DNA of 64,000 nt from Acinetobacter sp. WCHAc010034 (GTDB lineage Bacteria > Pseudomonadota > Gammaproteobacteria > Pseudomonadales > Moraxellaceae). Below, one piece after another: positions 29,776 to 37,913 of this stretch; the stretch's first letter is position 1; the number at the start of each line of letters is the position of its first letter. Where the stretch lies: the NCBI RefSeq assembly GCF_001696615.3, contig NZ_CP032279.1, forward strand, positions 682,001-746,000, written 5' to 3'. A model generated the notes under the pieces. It had not been told where the DNA came from. It saw only the letters and a list, made by a program, of their open reading frames with translations, and did not search any database. Both the position numbers and the translations under genes were made by a program.

Positions 29776-30687
29776 TTAATCCTGTTTAAATGAGTCAAAA
29801 TCCTGGTTCCATCCGAGCTTGGTGCGGCACGCCATATAGAAGTCATAGCCCGGCGGATGAAGCAAATTCAGTTTAAAGGGATGCTTACGGATATGTAAGC
29901 TGTCTCCGACGCCCAGTGAAACACTGTTCTGGCCGTCCGCGCTGACCATTGGAAGCACGCGGTTTTCACGGATTAAAATTTTAATTTCACTGTGGCCGCC
30001 GACGACAATCGGCCGGGACGACAAAGTATGCGGATGCATCGGCACCAGCGCAATCGCGTCCATGCCCGGATGTACAATGGGCCCGCCGCCGGACAAGGCA
30101 TAGGCGGTAGAGCCTGTCGGCGTAGACACAATCAGGCCGTCGCTGTGCTGGCGGTAGACATACTGCCCGTCAATATTCAGCTCAAAATCGATCATATGCA
30201 CCGATTTTCCAGAATGCAGCACCACGTCATTCAGCGCAACCGCATCGTAAATGGTTTCGCCTTTGGAGCGGATTTCAATTTCCAGCAGAAAGCGCCGGTC
30301 CAGCTGAAACTCGCCTTTCAGCACCTGATCCAGCTTGAAAATCACTTCTGTCGGCTTAATATCGGTTAAAAAGCCCAAACGGCCGCGGTTCACGCCAATG
30401 ACCGGAATATTGAACTTAACCAAAGCGCGGGCTGCATGCAGCAGCGAGCCGTCGCCGCCAACCACAATCACCAAATCGACAACCTCGCCCAGCAAGGCTT
30501 TGCTGACCGTTTGCGTATTGGAATAAGGCACCAGTTCAGCCGTTTCTGTATCAAAAACAGGATGCAGTCCCAGACTTAATAAATGATCGTGAATCAGGCA
30601 TAAAGTTTCAACCACCGAAGATTTATCAGGACGCCCGATTAATCCGATGTTTCGAAATGCCTTGTGTGAAATTTGCACCTGCGCCAT
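29776..30687 (-). CDS. nadK: NAD kinase
   Basis: A 303-residue enzyme from ATG 30687 (MAQVQISHKAFRNIGLIGRP). The conserved GGDGS motif is at residues 77-81, LNDVVLHSG and HSDGLIVSTPTGSTAYALSGGGPI form the NAD and ATP sites, and SSRPIVV is the conserved C-terminal segment. It makes NADP from NAD and ATP. An in-frame ATG 27 bp upstream adds residues unlike the family and is not preferred. It is divergent from mrcB. Confidence 0.9.
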   Translation of the reverse strand: MAQVQISHKAFRNIGLIGRPDKSSVVETLCLIHDHLLSLGLHPVFDTETAELVPYSNTQTVSKALLGEVVDLVIVVGGDGSLLHAARALVKFNIPVIGVNRGRLGFLTDIKPTEVIFKLDQVLKGEFQLDRRFLLEIEIRSKGETIYDAVALNDVVLHSGKSVHMIDFELNIDGQYVYRQHSDGLIVSTPTGSTAYALSGGGPIVHPGMDAIALVPMHPHTLSSRPIVVGGHSEIKILIRENRVLPMVSADGQNSVSLGVGDSLHIRKHPFKLNLLHPPGYDFYMACRTKLGWNQDFDSFKQD

Positions 30688-30865
30688 TGCTCCGCTACGC
30701 TTCACGCTTATCATAGCATTAACGCTTTTGATTTAAAAAAACTTTGAATTGCTAATTTATCTGACTGATAAATTCATCTTTTGCATACATATACAGTTTA
30801 ATTATTGCAAATTGCGTAAAAGCTTCGCATGATTAGCGAAATTTCTCAGGATCTTATCAGCATTT

Positions 30866-33259
30866 ATGAAGTCTGAACGCGGCATAGGTACTATTGCATT
30901 CATTTTTTGTGTTCTGGTGATTGGCGCATTCGTCGCTTTCAGTGTCTATCTGATCAAGATTGACAACATTGTCAGAGCCAAATTTGAAGGACAGCGCTGG
31001 GATATTCCCGCGAAGGTATTCGCGCGCCCGCTGGAAATCTATACCAATGCGCCTGTCAGCCAGGATGATTTGCGTGAAGAGCTGAAAATGCTGGGCTATG
31101 CGGGCGCCGAGAGCTATGCCAAAACCGGCAGTTTCGTGGTTTCCGGCAATGAAATGTACGTGCATACCCGCGGCTTTGACTTTGGCGACCGTGTTGAGCC
31201 TGAGCAGGTTTTAAAAATTTCCTTCGGCAAAGACCAAGTGACCGATGTCAGCGCGACCAAACCGTCATCCAGCGGCATTGCGCGTTTGGAGCCACTGCTG
31301 ATTGGCGGGATTTATCCGCAGCATAACGAAGACCGCGTGCTGATTAAGCTAAACAAAGTGCCGAAGCCGCTGATTGAAGCTTTAATTGCGACAGAAGACC
31401 GCAATTTCTATCATCATCATGGCGTATCAATCCGCGGCACCGCGCGCGCGATAGTCAGCAACGTCACCGGCGGCAAGCGCCAGGGCGGCTCGACTTTAAC
31501 CCAGCAGCTGGTCAAAAACTTCTATCTGTCTCCTGAGAAAACCCTGAAGCGCAAGGTGAATGAAGCGCTGATGGCCCTGCTGATTGAACTGCACTACGAT
31601 AAAGATGAAATTCTTGAAGCCTACCTGAATGAAGTGAATCTGGGCCAAAACGGCAATTATTCAATTAACGGCTACGGCCTGGCCTCGCAGTTCTATTTCG
31701 GCCTGCCGCTGCGCGAGCTGAATATTTCACAGCAGGCTTTCCTGGTTGGCCTGGTTCAAGGCCCGACTTTATATAATCCTTGGCGCAACCCTGAAGCGGC
31801 CACAAAGCGCCGCAATATTGTGCTGAACAATATGCTGGTCATGGGCTATTTAACCCAGAAGCAGTATGAAACTGAAACTGCGCGCCCATTGAATGTCATT
31901 TCCAAGCCGACGCTTGGCCCTGCCCGCTTCCCGGACTTTCTGGATATTGTGCGCCGCCAGTTGCGCACAGAATATCAGGAAGGCGATTTAACCAATCAGG
32001 GCCTGCGCATTTTCACTACGTTAGACCCGATTGCGCAGACCCGCATTCAGAACAGCTTTAAAGATACGGTCGCGCGCTTAAGCAGCGCCAATCCGAAACG
32101 CTTGAAGGAGCTGCAGGGCGCGGTGCTGATTACCCATCCGGAAAATGGCGAATTGGTCGCAGCCGTCGGCTCGACTCAGGACTTCACCGGCTTTAACCGC
32201 GCTGTCGATGCAAAGCGCCAAGTCGGCTCCCTGCTCAAACCGGTAATTTATTTAAGCGCAATTGAATCCGGCCGCTACAACTGGGCCAGCCAGATTCAGG
32301 ACAGCAGCATCAGCGTGCAAAGCGAAGGCAAGGCCTGGACACCGAAAAACTACAGCGGCGGCGAACACGGCGTTGTGCCTATGGTGCAGGCGCTGTCCAA
32401 CTCCTATAACCTGTCTGCGGTGCGCTTAGGCCAGGAATTCGGCATCGCGACTTTCATCAACCATTTGAAGAAATTTGGCGTTACTTCCAGCATTCCGAAC
32501 TACCCTTCCATTTACCTAGGCGCAGTAGATATGTCGCCAATGGAAGTGATGAGCCTTTACGGCAACTTCGCAACCGGCGGCTTCAAGTATCCGGTGAAAT
32601 CCATCCGCACTGTGGTCGACAGCAGCGGACGCACGCTGGACCGCTACAGCCTGTCGGTGCAGCCGACGATTGATCCGGCGGCGGCTTATGTGCTGAATTA
32701 CGGCCTGCAGCAGGTGATGGCTTCCGGCACCGGCCGTTCTGCCTACAGAACGCTCCCGACTTCACTGGAGCTGGCCGGCAAATCGGGCACCACCAATGAC
32801 ACCCGCGACTCATGGTTTGCCGGCTATTCAGGCAACTATGCCGCCGTAGTTTGGCTGGGGCTGGATGACAACAAAATTACCGGCCTGACCGGCTCTTCCG
32901 GCGCGCTGCCGGTATGGACGAATGTCATGAAGCAGCTGCGTCAAAAGCCGGTGAATTTGCGCCAGCCGAATGAGGTGCAGTGGCATTGGCTGGACCGCAA
33001 TAGCGGCGACCTGTCCGCTTCCGGCTGCGAAGGCGCGATTTATATTCCGCTGCTGCGCAATTCAATTCCGAAGCGCGCAACAGCCTGCGGCCAGCCGCAG
33101 TATGAAGTACAGCCTTACACAAACGCTGCAGAAGCGCCTCAGGACCCTGCAGCGCAGAGTGATAGTATAGAAAACTACATTCGCGAAAGTGAAAGCGGCC
33201 AGGAAGCGGATTCATCCGACCAGCCCCGCGTCATTTCCAGCGGCAGCTACAATAACTGA
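30866..33259 (+). CDS. mrcB: Bifunctional penicillin-binding protein 1b
   Basis: A 797-residue class A PBP. An N-terminal membrane helix (residues 8-31) is followed by a UvrB-like domain, then a GT51 glycosyltransferase with Glu177 in ATEDRNFYHHHG and GGSTLTQQLVKN. The transpeptidase has SLLK (Ser455-Lys458), SYN (513-515) and KSGT (639-642). All catalytic motifs are intact. It polymerises and cross-links peptidoglycan in the periplasm. The 15-bp gap to the following TPR lipoprotein gene indicates an operon with its probable activator. Confidence 0.95.
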   Translation: MKSERGIGTIAFIFCVLVIGAFVAFSVYLIKIDNIVRAKFEGQRWDIPAKVFARPLEIYTNAPVSQDDLREELKMLGYAGAESYAKTGSFVVSGNEMYVHTRGFDFGDRVEPEQVLKISFGKDQVTDVSATKPSSSGIARLEPLLIGGIYPQHNEDRVLIKLNKVPKPLIEALIATEDRNFYHHHGVSIRGTARAIVSNVTGGKRQGGSTLTQQLVKNFYLSPEKTLKRKVNEALMALLIELHYDKDEILEAYLNEVNLGQNGNYSINGYGLASQFYFGLPLRELNISQQAFLVGLVQGPTLYNPWRNPEAATKRRNIVLNNMLVMGYLTQKQYETETARPLNVISKPTLGPARFPDFLDIVRRQLRTEYQEGDLTNQGLRIFTTLDPIAQTRIQNSFKDTVARLSSANPKRLKELQGAVLITHPENGELVAAVGSTQDFTGFNRAVDAKRQVGSLLKPVIYLSAIESGRYNWASQIQDSSISVQSEGKAWTPKNYSGGEHGVVPMVQALSNSYNLSAVRLGQEFGIATFINHLKKFGVTSSIPNYPSIYLGAVDMSPMEVMSLYGNFATGGFKYPVKSIRTVVDSSGRTLDRYSLSVQPTIDPAAAYVLNYGLQQVMASGTGRSAYRTLPTSLELAGKSGTTNDTRDSWFAGYSGNYAAVVWLGLDDNKITGLTGSSGALPVWTNVMKQLRQKPVNLRQPNEVQWHWLDRNSGDLSASGCEGAIYIPLLRNSIPKRATACGQPQYEVQPYTNAAEAPQDPAAQSDSIENYIRESESGQEADSSDQPRVISSGSYNN

Positions 33260-33273
33260 GGTTAACGCCACTG

Positions 33274-33822
33274 ATGCTTAAAAAGATCCTGATCAGCGCC
33301 GCCGTGCTGGGCATTGCGGGCTGCCAAAGCCTACCGTCCATCAGCAGCGATGCGCAGAAGCAGCCGGCGCCGAAAGAACAGAAACAGCCGATCCGGGAAC
33401 CTTCCGGCGTAGTCATTCACCCGGATGACCGTCCGGAAATTCAGCGCCAGCGCATTGTGATTCCTGAGCAGCAGGAACGCGTGCAGAAGTTTGAGGACGG
33501 GCGCAGCCTGCCCGCCTTTAAAAAACTGATGCAGCAGACCCAGACTGCATACGCCAAAGGCCAGCTGAATGCAGCCGAAGACGCCGCCACGCAGGCGCAG
33601 CGCCTTGCGCCGCAATCTGCAGAGACCTTCCTGTATTTAGCCATGATTGCGAACCGCAAGAATCAGCCGGCCAATGCCGAAGCGCTGGCGCAGCGCGGCC
33701 TGAGCTACGCGCAGAGCAATGCCATGAAAAAGCAGCTTTGGAATGTCATTCTGAAGGCCGGCCAAAAGCAGAATAAGGCCTCCAGCATTCAAAAAGCCCA
33801 GCAGGCGCTTAAAGGGCTTTAA
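33274..33822 (+). CDS. TPR lipoprotein, probable PBP1b activator (LpoP-like)
   Basis: A 182-residue lipoprotein: signal peptide with lipobox IAGC (Cys17), a Gln/Pro-rich linker to about residue 70 that could span from the outer membrane, and a C-terminal TPR-like helical region (AYAKGQLNAAEDAATQAQRLAPQSAETFLYLAMIA). In Pseudomonas a TPR lipoprotein, LpoP, encoded beside ponB activates PBP1b. The same architecture and operon position suggest the same role here, although the sequence was not compared directly. Confidence 0.6.
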   Translation: MLKKILISAAVLGIAGCQSLPSISSDAQKQPAPKEQKQPIREPSGVVIHPDDRPEIQRQRIVIPEQQERVQKFEDGRSLPAFKKLMQQTQTAYAKGQLNAAEDAATQAQRLAPQSAETFLYLAMIANRKNQPANAEALAQRGLSYAQSNAMKKQLWNVILKAGQKQNKASSIQKAQQALKGL

Positions 33823-33861
33823 GCTTCCAGACCAAGTTTCACGCTTATATCTGATGATGCC

Positions 33862-34761
33862 TTACAGGAAGCGCATGCCTGCAATGCCGTAAGCATGATG
33901 CTGCTGCGCTTCAATCAATAATTCCTGCCTCATGCCGCCCAGCGCAAATGCCGGAATCTGCAGCTGCCGGGCGATCAGTTCAAACTGCTCCCAGCCCAGC
34001 GGCGATGCCTCCGGATGCGTTGCGGTTGCAAGCACGGGGCTGAGCAGAATTGCGTCGCAGCCGATAGACTGCGCATGCAGGGCCGACGCCAAGTCATGGC
34101 AGGCGGCGATATAGCGCCAGCCGGTTTTCAGCTCGCCTTTTTTCAGCTGCAGCAGCTGCGGCTGCTTCAAATGAATGGCGCCTATGCCTTGCTGCTGAAT
34201 GCTGTTCAGCTGCTTCCACAGCTCAATATTGACAATCAGCCGGGATAGATGATCAATTTCGCAGCCTGCCAGCGCGATGGCATGCTGCTGATCGGCCTCT
34301 ACCCGCCAATACAGCAGCTGCTGCCCGCTCAGCTGCTGCAGCGCAGCCAAATCATCTGAAATTTTAATCTGATGCGGCCAGTACAGGCGCTTCAGCATAG
34401 CCGTGTTGGCTTTGGGAAAGTTCAAATCCAACAGCTGATCGCGGCTGTACCAGGTCCACGGCTGCTGGATTTCATTCAGCAGCTGATCCGGCACGGCGGC
34501 GTGAAATAAATGCAGATTGACAATTACATCGTCATATTCATGGCGGATGAAATCGAATGCATGCCAGTCATGCAGTCCGATGCCGACCTCTTCAAAAACT
34601 TCCCGCCGGCAGGCTTCCACAGGCGTTTCCCCTGCTTCGACTTTGCCGCCGGGAAACTCATGCTTATTGCCCTGATGCTGCTGCGCGGTGCGCCAGCCGG
34701 CCAGCACTTTGTTTTGATGCAGCAGAATGGCGATTGCGACATGAAGATTGGGTTTAGACAT
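33862..34761 (-). CDS. Nudix hydrolase fused to a ThiE-like domain
   Basis: A 299-residue fusion. Residues 1-130 are a MutT-type Nudix hydrolase with box GGKVEAGETPVEACRREV followed by FEEVGI; they fit the GX5EX7REUXEEXGU rule. Residues about 135-299 are a thiamine-phosphate-synthase-like TIM barrel (AIHLKQPQL, YIAACHDLASALHAQ, ILLSPVLATATHPEASPLGW). This fusion is common in gamma-proteobacteria; the first domain sanitises oxidised nucleotides, and the role of the second is not established. Confidence 0.85.
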   Translation of the reverse strand: MSKPNLHVAIAILLHQNKVLAGWRTAQQHQGNKHEFPGGKVEAGETPVEACRREVFEEVGIGLHDWHAFDFIRHEYDDVIVNLHLFHAAVPDQLLNEIQQPWTWYSRDQLLDLNFPKANTAMLKRLYWPHQIKISDDLAALQQLSGQQLLYWRVEADQQHAIALAGCEIDHLSRLIVNIELWKQLNSIQQQGIGAIHLKQPQLLQLKKGELKTGWRYIAACHDLASALHAQSIGCDAILLSPVLATATHPEASPLGWEQFELIARQLQIPAFALGGMRQELLIEAQQHHAYGIAGMRFL

Positions 34762-34838
34762 TAGGCAGCATCCATTTTTCTTAAATATTACTGAGTGTAA
34801 ACAGCTTTGAGTTTTTTATAAAATCTTAGTATTTAGCA

Positions 34839-34869
34839 TTGACAGCCTTATTCGATAATGATTATCATT
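34839..34869 (+). promoter_or_regulatory. Fur-regulated promoter of hemP
   Basis: TTGACA (34839-34844) is followed after 18 bases by TATCAT (34863-34868). A Fur box GATAATGATTATCATT (34854-34869) covers the -10 region. It stands 35 bp before the hemP start, so iron would repress the gene. Confidence 0.85.
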
Positions 34870-34903
34870 TAATTCGTTCACTACACACCACGGAGCCCCA
34901 GGC

Positions 34904-35074
34904 ATGAACGCACCATTTAGCTTATTTACACGCAGCACCGAATCTCATCATGCATTGCCAATGCTGCATTCCAACAACTTGTTCGCATTAGGCCGTGAAA
35001 TCCGCATTATGCATGCAGGAGAAGAATACCGTTTACGTTTAACGCGCAACAATCGGCTGATTCTCACAAAATAA
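34904..35074 (+). CDS. hemP: Hemin uptake protein HemP
   Basis: A 56-residue protein. The C-terminal half (LGREIRIMHAGEEYRLRLT followed by NNRLILTK) is the HemP signature. ATG 34904 has GGAG eight bases upstream. HemP-type proteins act in haem/iron acquisition, in some species as an activator of haem receptor genes. No receptor gene is adjacent; the gene is a single unit between its own Fur promoter and terminator. Confidence 0.85.
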   Translation: MNAPFSLFTRSTESHHALPMLHSNNLFALGREIRIMHAGEEYRLRLTRNNRLILTK

Positions 35075-35108
35075 CTAGAACAGCGGGATAATAATAAACG
35101 TGGGAACA

Positions 35109-35141
35109 AGCAGTATGAATCAGCGCATACTGCTTTTTTAT
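35109..35141 (+). terminator. Intrinsic terminator after hemP
   Basis: AGCAGTATG and CATACTGCT flank an eight-base loop, followed by six T. Confidence 0.85.
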
Positions 35142-35195
35142 TGCAGATTTTGCAATAGTTTAGAAAACTTCACTTCATTCAGGCCACTGCACAAA

Positions 35196-36539
35196 TCACT
35201 GCAGCTTAGGCAAAGAAATCTGCACGCATAAGCCGCCCAGCGCAGACTTGGAAAACGCTATTTTGCCCTGATGCAGCTCAATAATCTTCCTGCAGATAGA
35301 CAGCCCCAAGCCGGTGCCCTGCGTTTGCGTGCCCAGCGCGCGGTAAAAGCGCTCGCCTAAGCGGGCCAGCACTTCATCGGTCAATTCCGAGCCATTGTCT
35401 TCAATGCGCCACAGCGCATGATGCTCCGTTTCACCTGCATAAATGCGCAGCTTGCCGTGGTCCTGCGCGTAGCGGATGGCATTGTCAATTAAATTGCGCA
35501 GGCAGGTGAACACCAGCTCAGAATTGGCAAAAACCGGACTTGGGCTGACATCCAGCGCAGCCTCAATATTTTTCCGCTGCATAAAAGGCGCCAAGGCCTG
35601 CAGCGCTTCGTGCGTCACATCCGCCAAATCAACCGCCGTTTTAGGCAGGTCTGCCGGGTTGGATGGATCGAGCCGCGCCAGCAGCAGCAGGTTTTCCAGC
35701 ACCTGCGTGCCGCGGCTGACATCCTGCTGAATCTGCATCAGCTCTGCAGGCAGCTGCGGATGCTCCTGATATTTGCGCTTCAGCACCTGCACGCGCATTT
35801 GTATCGCGGATAGCGGCGAGCGCAGCTCATGCGATGCATCTGCGGTAAAGCGCTGTTCCGCCAGCAGAGCCTGCTTGACCCGCTCCAGCATGTAATTCAG
35901 CTGCTGCACCATCGGCTGCAGTTCGGCCAGCTGCGGTTCGGGCGAAATAATCGGCTCCAGGTCATCTGCGCTTTTTTCCGCAATCTGATGCGACAGCGCA
36001 TGAATGGATTTGAACTGGCGCTTGACTGAAAAATGCACCATCAGCCACTGCAGGCACCACAGCACGGCCAAAACAGCCATATAGCCGGCCGCCGTAGACA
36101 GGATTTCTTCAAAGCGCACGTCGACAGGCTGCACCGCGTACAGGGTCATGCCCGACTCATGCTGCACATACACGCGCCACAGCACATGCTTATGCCACAG
36201 CAGCGAATAGCCCGGCTGCGCATGATGGCTGGCCAGATACTGAAATACGGCTTTTTCCGCATCTTCGGACTGAGTTAAGGTCTGCCCTGCATAAATCAGG
36301 CGGTAATGAATATCAAACTGGTCACTGAGTTCATCAATCTGCTTGCCGGATGACTGGCTGATATCCGCAAGCAGCAGCATATCGGAGATTTCATCCATGA
36401 TCTCATCCTGCAGATGCATGGTCTGATACACGGAAATGCCCAGCAGCAGCAGCAGTGAAATTAAGCCGGCCGCAATCGAGCTGAAAACCGAAGTTTTGAC
36501 CAGCTTGCGCTGCAGGGAAACCGCGCGCTGCGCCTGCAT
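35196..36539 (-). CDS. qseC: Sensor histidine kinase QseC-like
   Basis: A 447-residue membrane kinase: membrane helices at about 20-40 and 152-170 with a periplasmic sensor between, a HAMP-like linker, the phosphorylated His237 in DASHELRSPL, an N box NLIDNAIRYA (Asn353), and a G box GTGLGLS. It starts 3 bp after the response regulator gene. The ygiW-qseB-qseC order at this locus supports QseBC over PmrAB. The signal is not evident from the sequence. Confidence 0.8.
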   Translation of the reverse strand: MQAQRAVSLQRKLVKTSVFSSIAAGLISLLLLLGISVYQTMHLQDEIMDEISDMLLLADISQSSGKQIDELSDQFDIHYRLIYAGQTLTQSEDAEKAVFQYLASHHAQPGYSLLWHKHVLWRVYVQHESGMTLYAVQPVDVRFEEILSTAAGYMAVLAVLWCLQWLMVHFSVKRQFKSIHALSHQIAEKSADDLEPIISPEPQLAELQPMVQQLNYMLERVKQALLAEQRFTADASHELRSPLSAIQMRVQVLKRKYQEHPQLPAELMQIQQDVSRGTQVLENLLLLARLDPSNPADLPKTAVDLADVTHEALQALAPFMQRKNIEAALDVSPSPVFANSELVFTCLRNLIDNAIRYAQDHGKLRIYAGETEHHALWRIEDNGSELTDEVLARLGERFYRALGTQTQGTGLGLSICRKIIELHQGKIAFSKSALGGLCVQISLPKLQ

Positions 36540-36542
36540 GCC

Positions 36543-37208
36543 TTAATCCTGCGGCCGGTTCATGCGGTAACCTAAACCGCGGATGGTTTTAATGTACTGG
36601 CTGCCGATTTTTTTGCGCAGCTGATAGATGAATACTTCAATCGCATTGCTTTCAATTTCATCGCCCCAGGCATACAGCGACTCTTCCAGCTGCTCGCGGG
36701 TAATCACATGCTCAGGCTTCTGCATCAGCTTATACAGAATCTGAAATTCTTTTGCGGTCAGCGCCAGCGCTGCGCCATCCTGAATCACAATTTTAGCCTG
36801 CGTGTCCAAGGTTAAATTGGCAAACTGAATCTGCTGGCTGTTAACGCTGTGCTTCTGGCGCATTTGGCTGCGCACGCGCGCGGACAGCTCTTCCAGGCTG
36901 AACGGCTTCACCAGATAGTCATTGGCGCCCAGGTCCAGCCCTTCAACCCGGTCTTGCACGCTGTCGCGCGCAGTCAGGAAAATCACCGGCGTATTCAGCT
37001 GCTTTTTGCGCAGCGCCTGCAGAATTTCATCGCCGGTGGCTCTGGGCAGGCCGCGGTCCAAAAGCACGCAGTCATACTGGTGCTGCTCCATAGCGGCGAT
37101 GGCATAATCGCCGCGCTCAACCCAGTCGATGCTGTAGCCGTCCATCTCCAGCCATTCCTTGATGCTCTGCGCCTGAGATACGTCATCTTCCGCCAGTAAA
37201 ATCCTCAT
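36543..37208 (-). CDS. qseB: Response regulator QseB-like
   Basis: A 221-residue OmpR-type regulator from ATG 37208 (MRILLAEDDVSQ); an ATG 24 bp upstream adds residues outside the receiver fold. The phosphorylated Asp51 is in LLDRGLPR, Lys101 in LVKPF, and the C-terminal winged helix has LTAKEFQIL and IRGLGYRM. It is co-transcribed with the kinase gene downstream and is likely to control the BOF-domain gene upstream. Confidence 0.85.
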   Translation of the reverse strand: MRILLAEDDVSQAQSIKEWLEMDGYSIDWVERGDYAIAAMEQHQYDCVLLDRGLPRATGDEILQALRKKQLNTPVIFLTARDSVQDRVEGLDLGANDYLVKPFSLEELSARVRSQMRQKHSVNSQQIQFANLTLDTQAKIVIQDGAALALTAKEFQILYKLMQKPEHVITREQLEESLYAWGDEIESNAIEVFIYQLRKKIGSQYIKTIRGLGYRMNRPQD

Positions 37209-37408
37209 AACCCCTCCGCTTGCGTTGCGCATTCTGCTTGATCTGAATGAAAATGAAATGCCTGAATCAGCTGTTTCCGCTTATCTTAACAGGGCGCGGC
37301 GCCTGTCCGCATGCAAATTCCGCATCTTCAGCGCAATGCAAAAACCACATGCGCCGGCATGTGGTTTTCCTGCTGAATCCGCGGAACAGATTCAATTCAT
37401 CTGCTGAA

Positions 37409-37807
37409 TTAAAATTTAAGCGCATCAACATCAATGCTGACATGCTTAGCCGGCTTGTAATCAATATCCACTTCGCCGCTTAAAGTCACCGGCGTTTTCG
37501 CTGAAACCTTTTTGCCGTGCCACAGCTTGTCATCAATCTCCACAGTCATGCTGCCGGTGCTGTCGCGGAATTCATATTTCTCATCGCCCAGCGCTTTCAC
37601 CACATGGCCTTTCAATTCAACCTTGCTGTCATCCTTAAGCGTTAAAGCCTGCTTGACCGTAACCGCCTGCGCAAACGCCATATGGTTGACCGCCTGATGC
37701 TCCGCATGTGCGGGCGCAGCCGGCGCTTGAGCCGCAGGACTTGCCATGGATGCCGCAGCCGCCGCTGCAAAACCGGCTGCTAAAATTGCTTTTGCTAATA
37801 CATTCAT
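37409..37807 (-). CDS. ygiW: YgiW/YdeI-family periplasmic OB-fold (BOF) protein
   Basis: A 132-residue exported protein with a signal peptide (KAILAAGFAAAAAASMASPA) and a BOF domain (VKQALTLKDDSKVELKGHVVKALGDEKYEFRDS, SMTVEIDDKLWHGKKV, VTLSGEVDIDY). YgiW-type proteins are stress-induced periplasmic ligand binders, and in enterics the gene precedes qseBC, as here (177-bp gap, same strand). Confidence 0.8.
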   Translation of the reverse strand: MNVLAKAILAAGFAAAAAASMASPAAQAPAAPAHAEHQAVNHMAFAQAVTVKQALTLKDDSKVELKGHVVKALGDEKYEFRDSTGSMTVEIDDKLWHGKKVSAKTPVTLSGEVDIDYKPAKHVSIDVDALKF

Positions 37808-37913
37808 CTTTCTCGCCTCTGGGTCGTTGCTTTATTGCGTTGAAGTGATTAAACCAAATTCAAATGAGCGGAATCTTAAGAAAGCTGTTTGATACATGAA
37901 CATAAAGTCCGGG

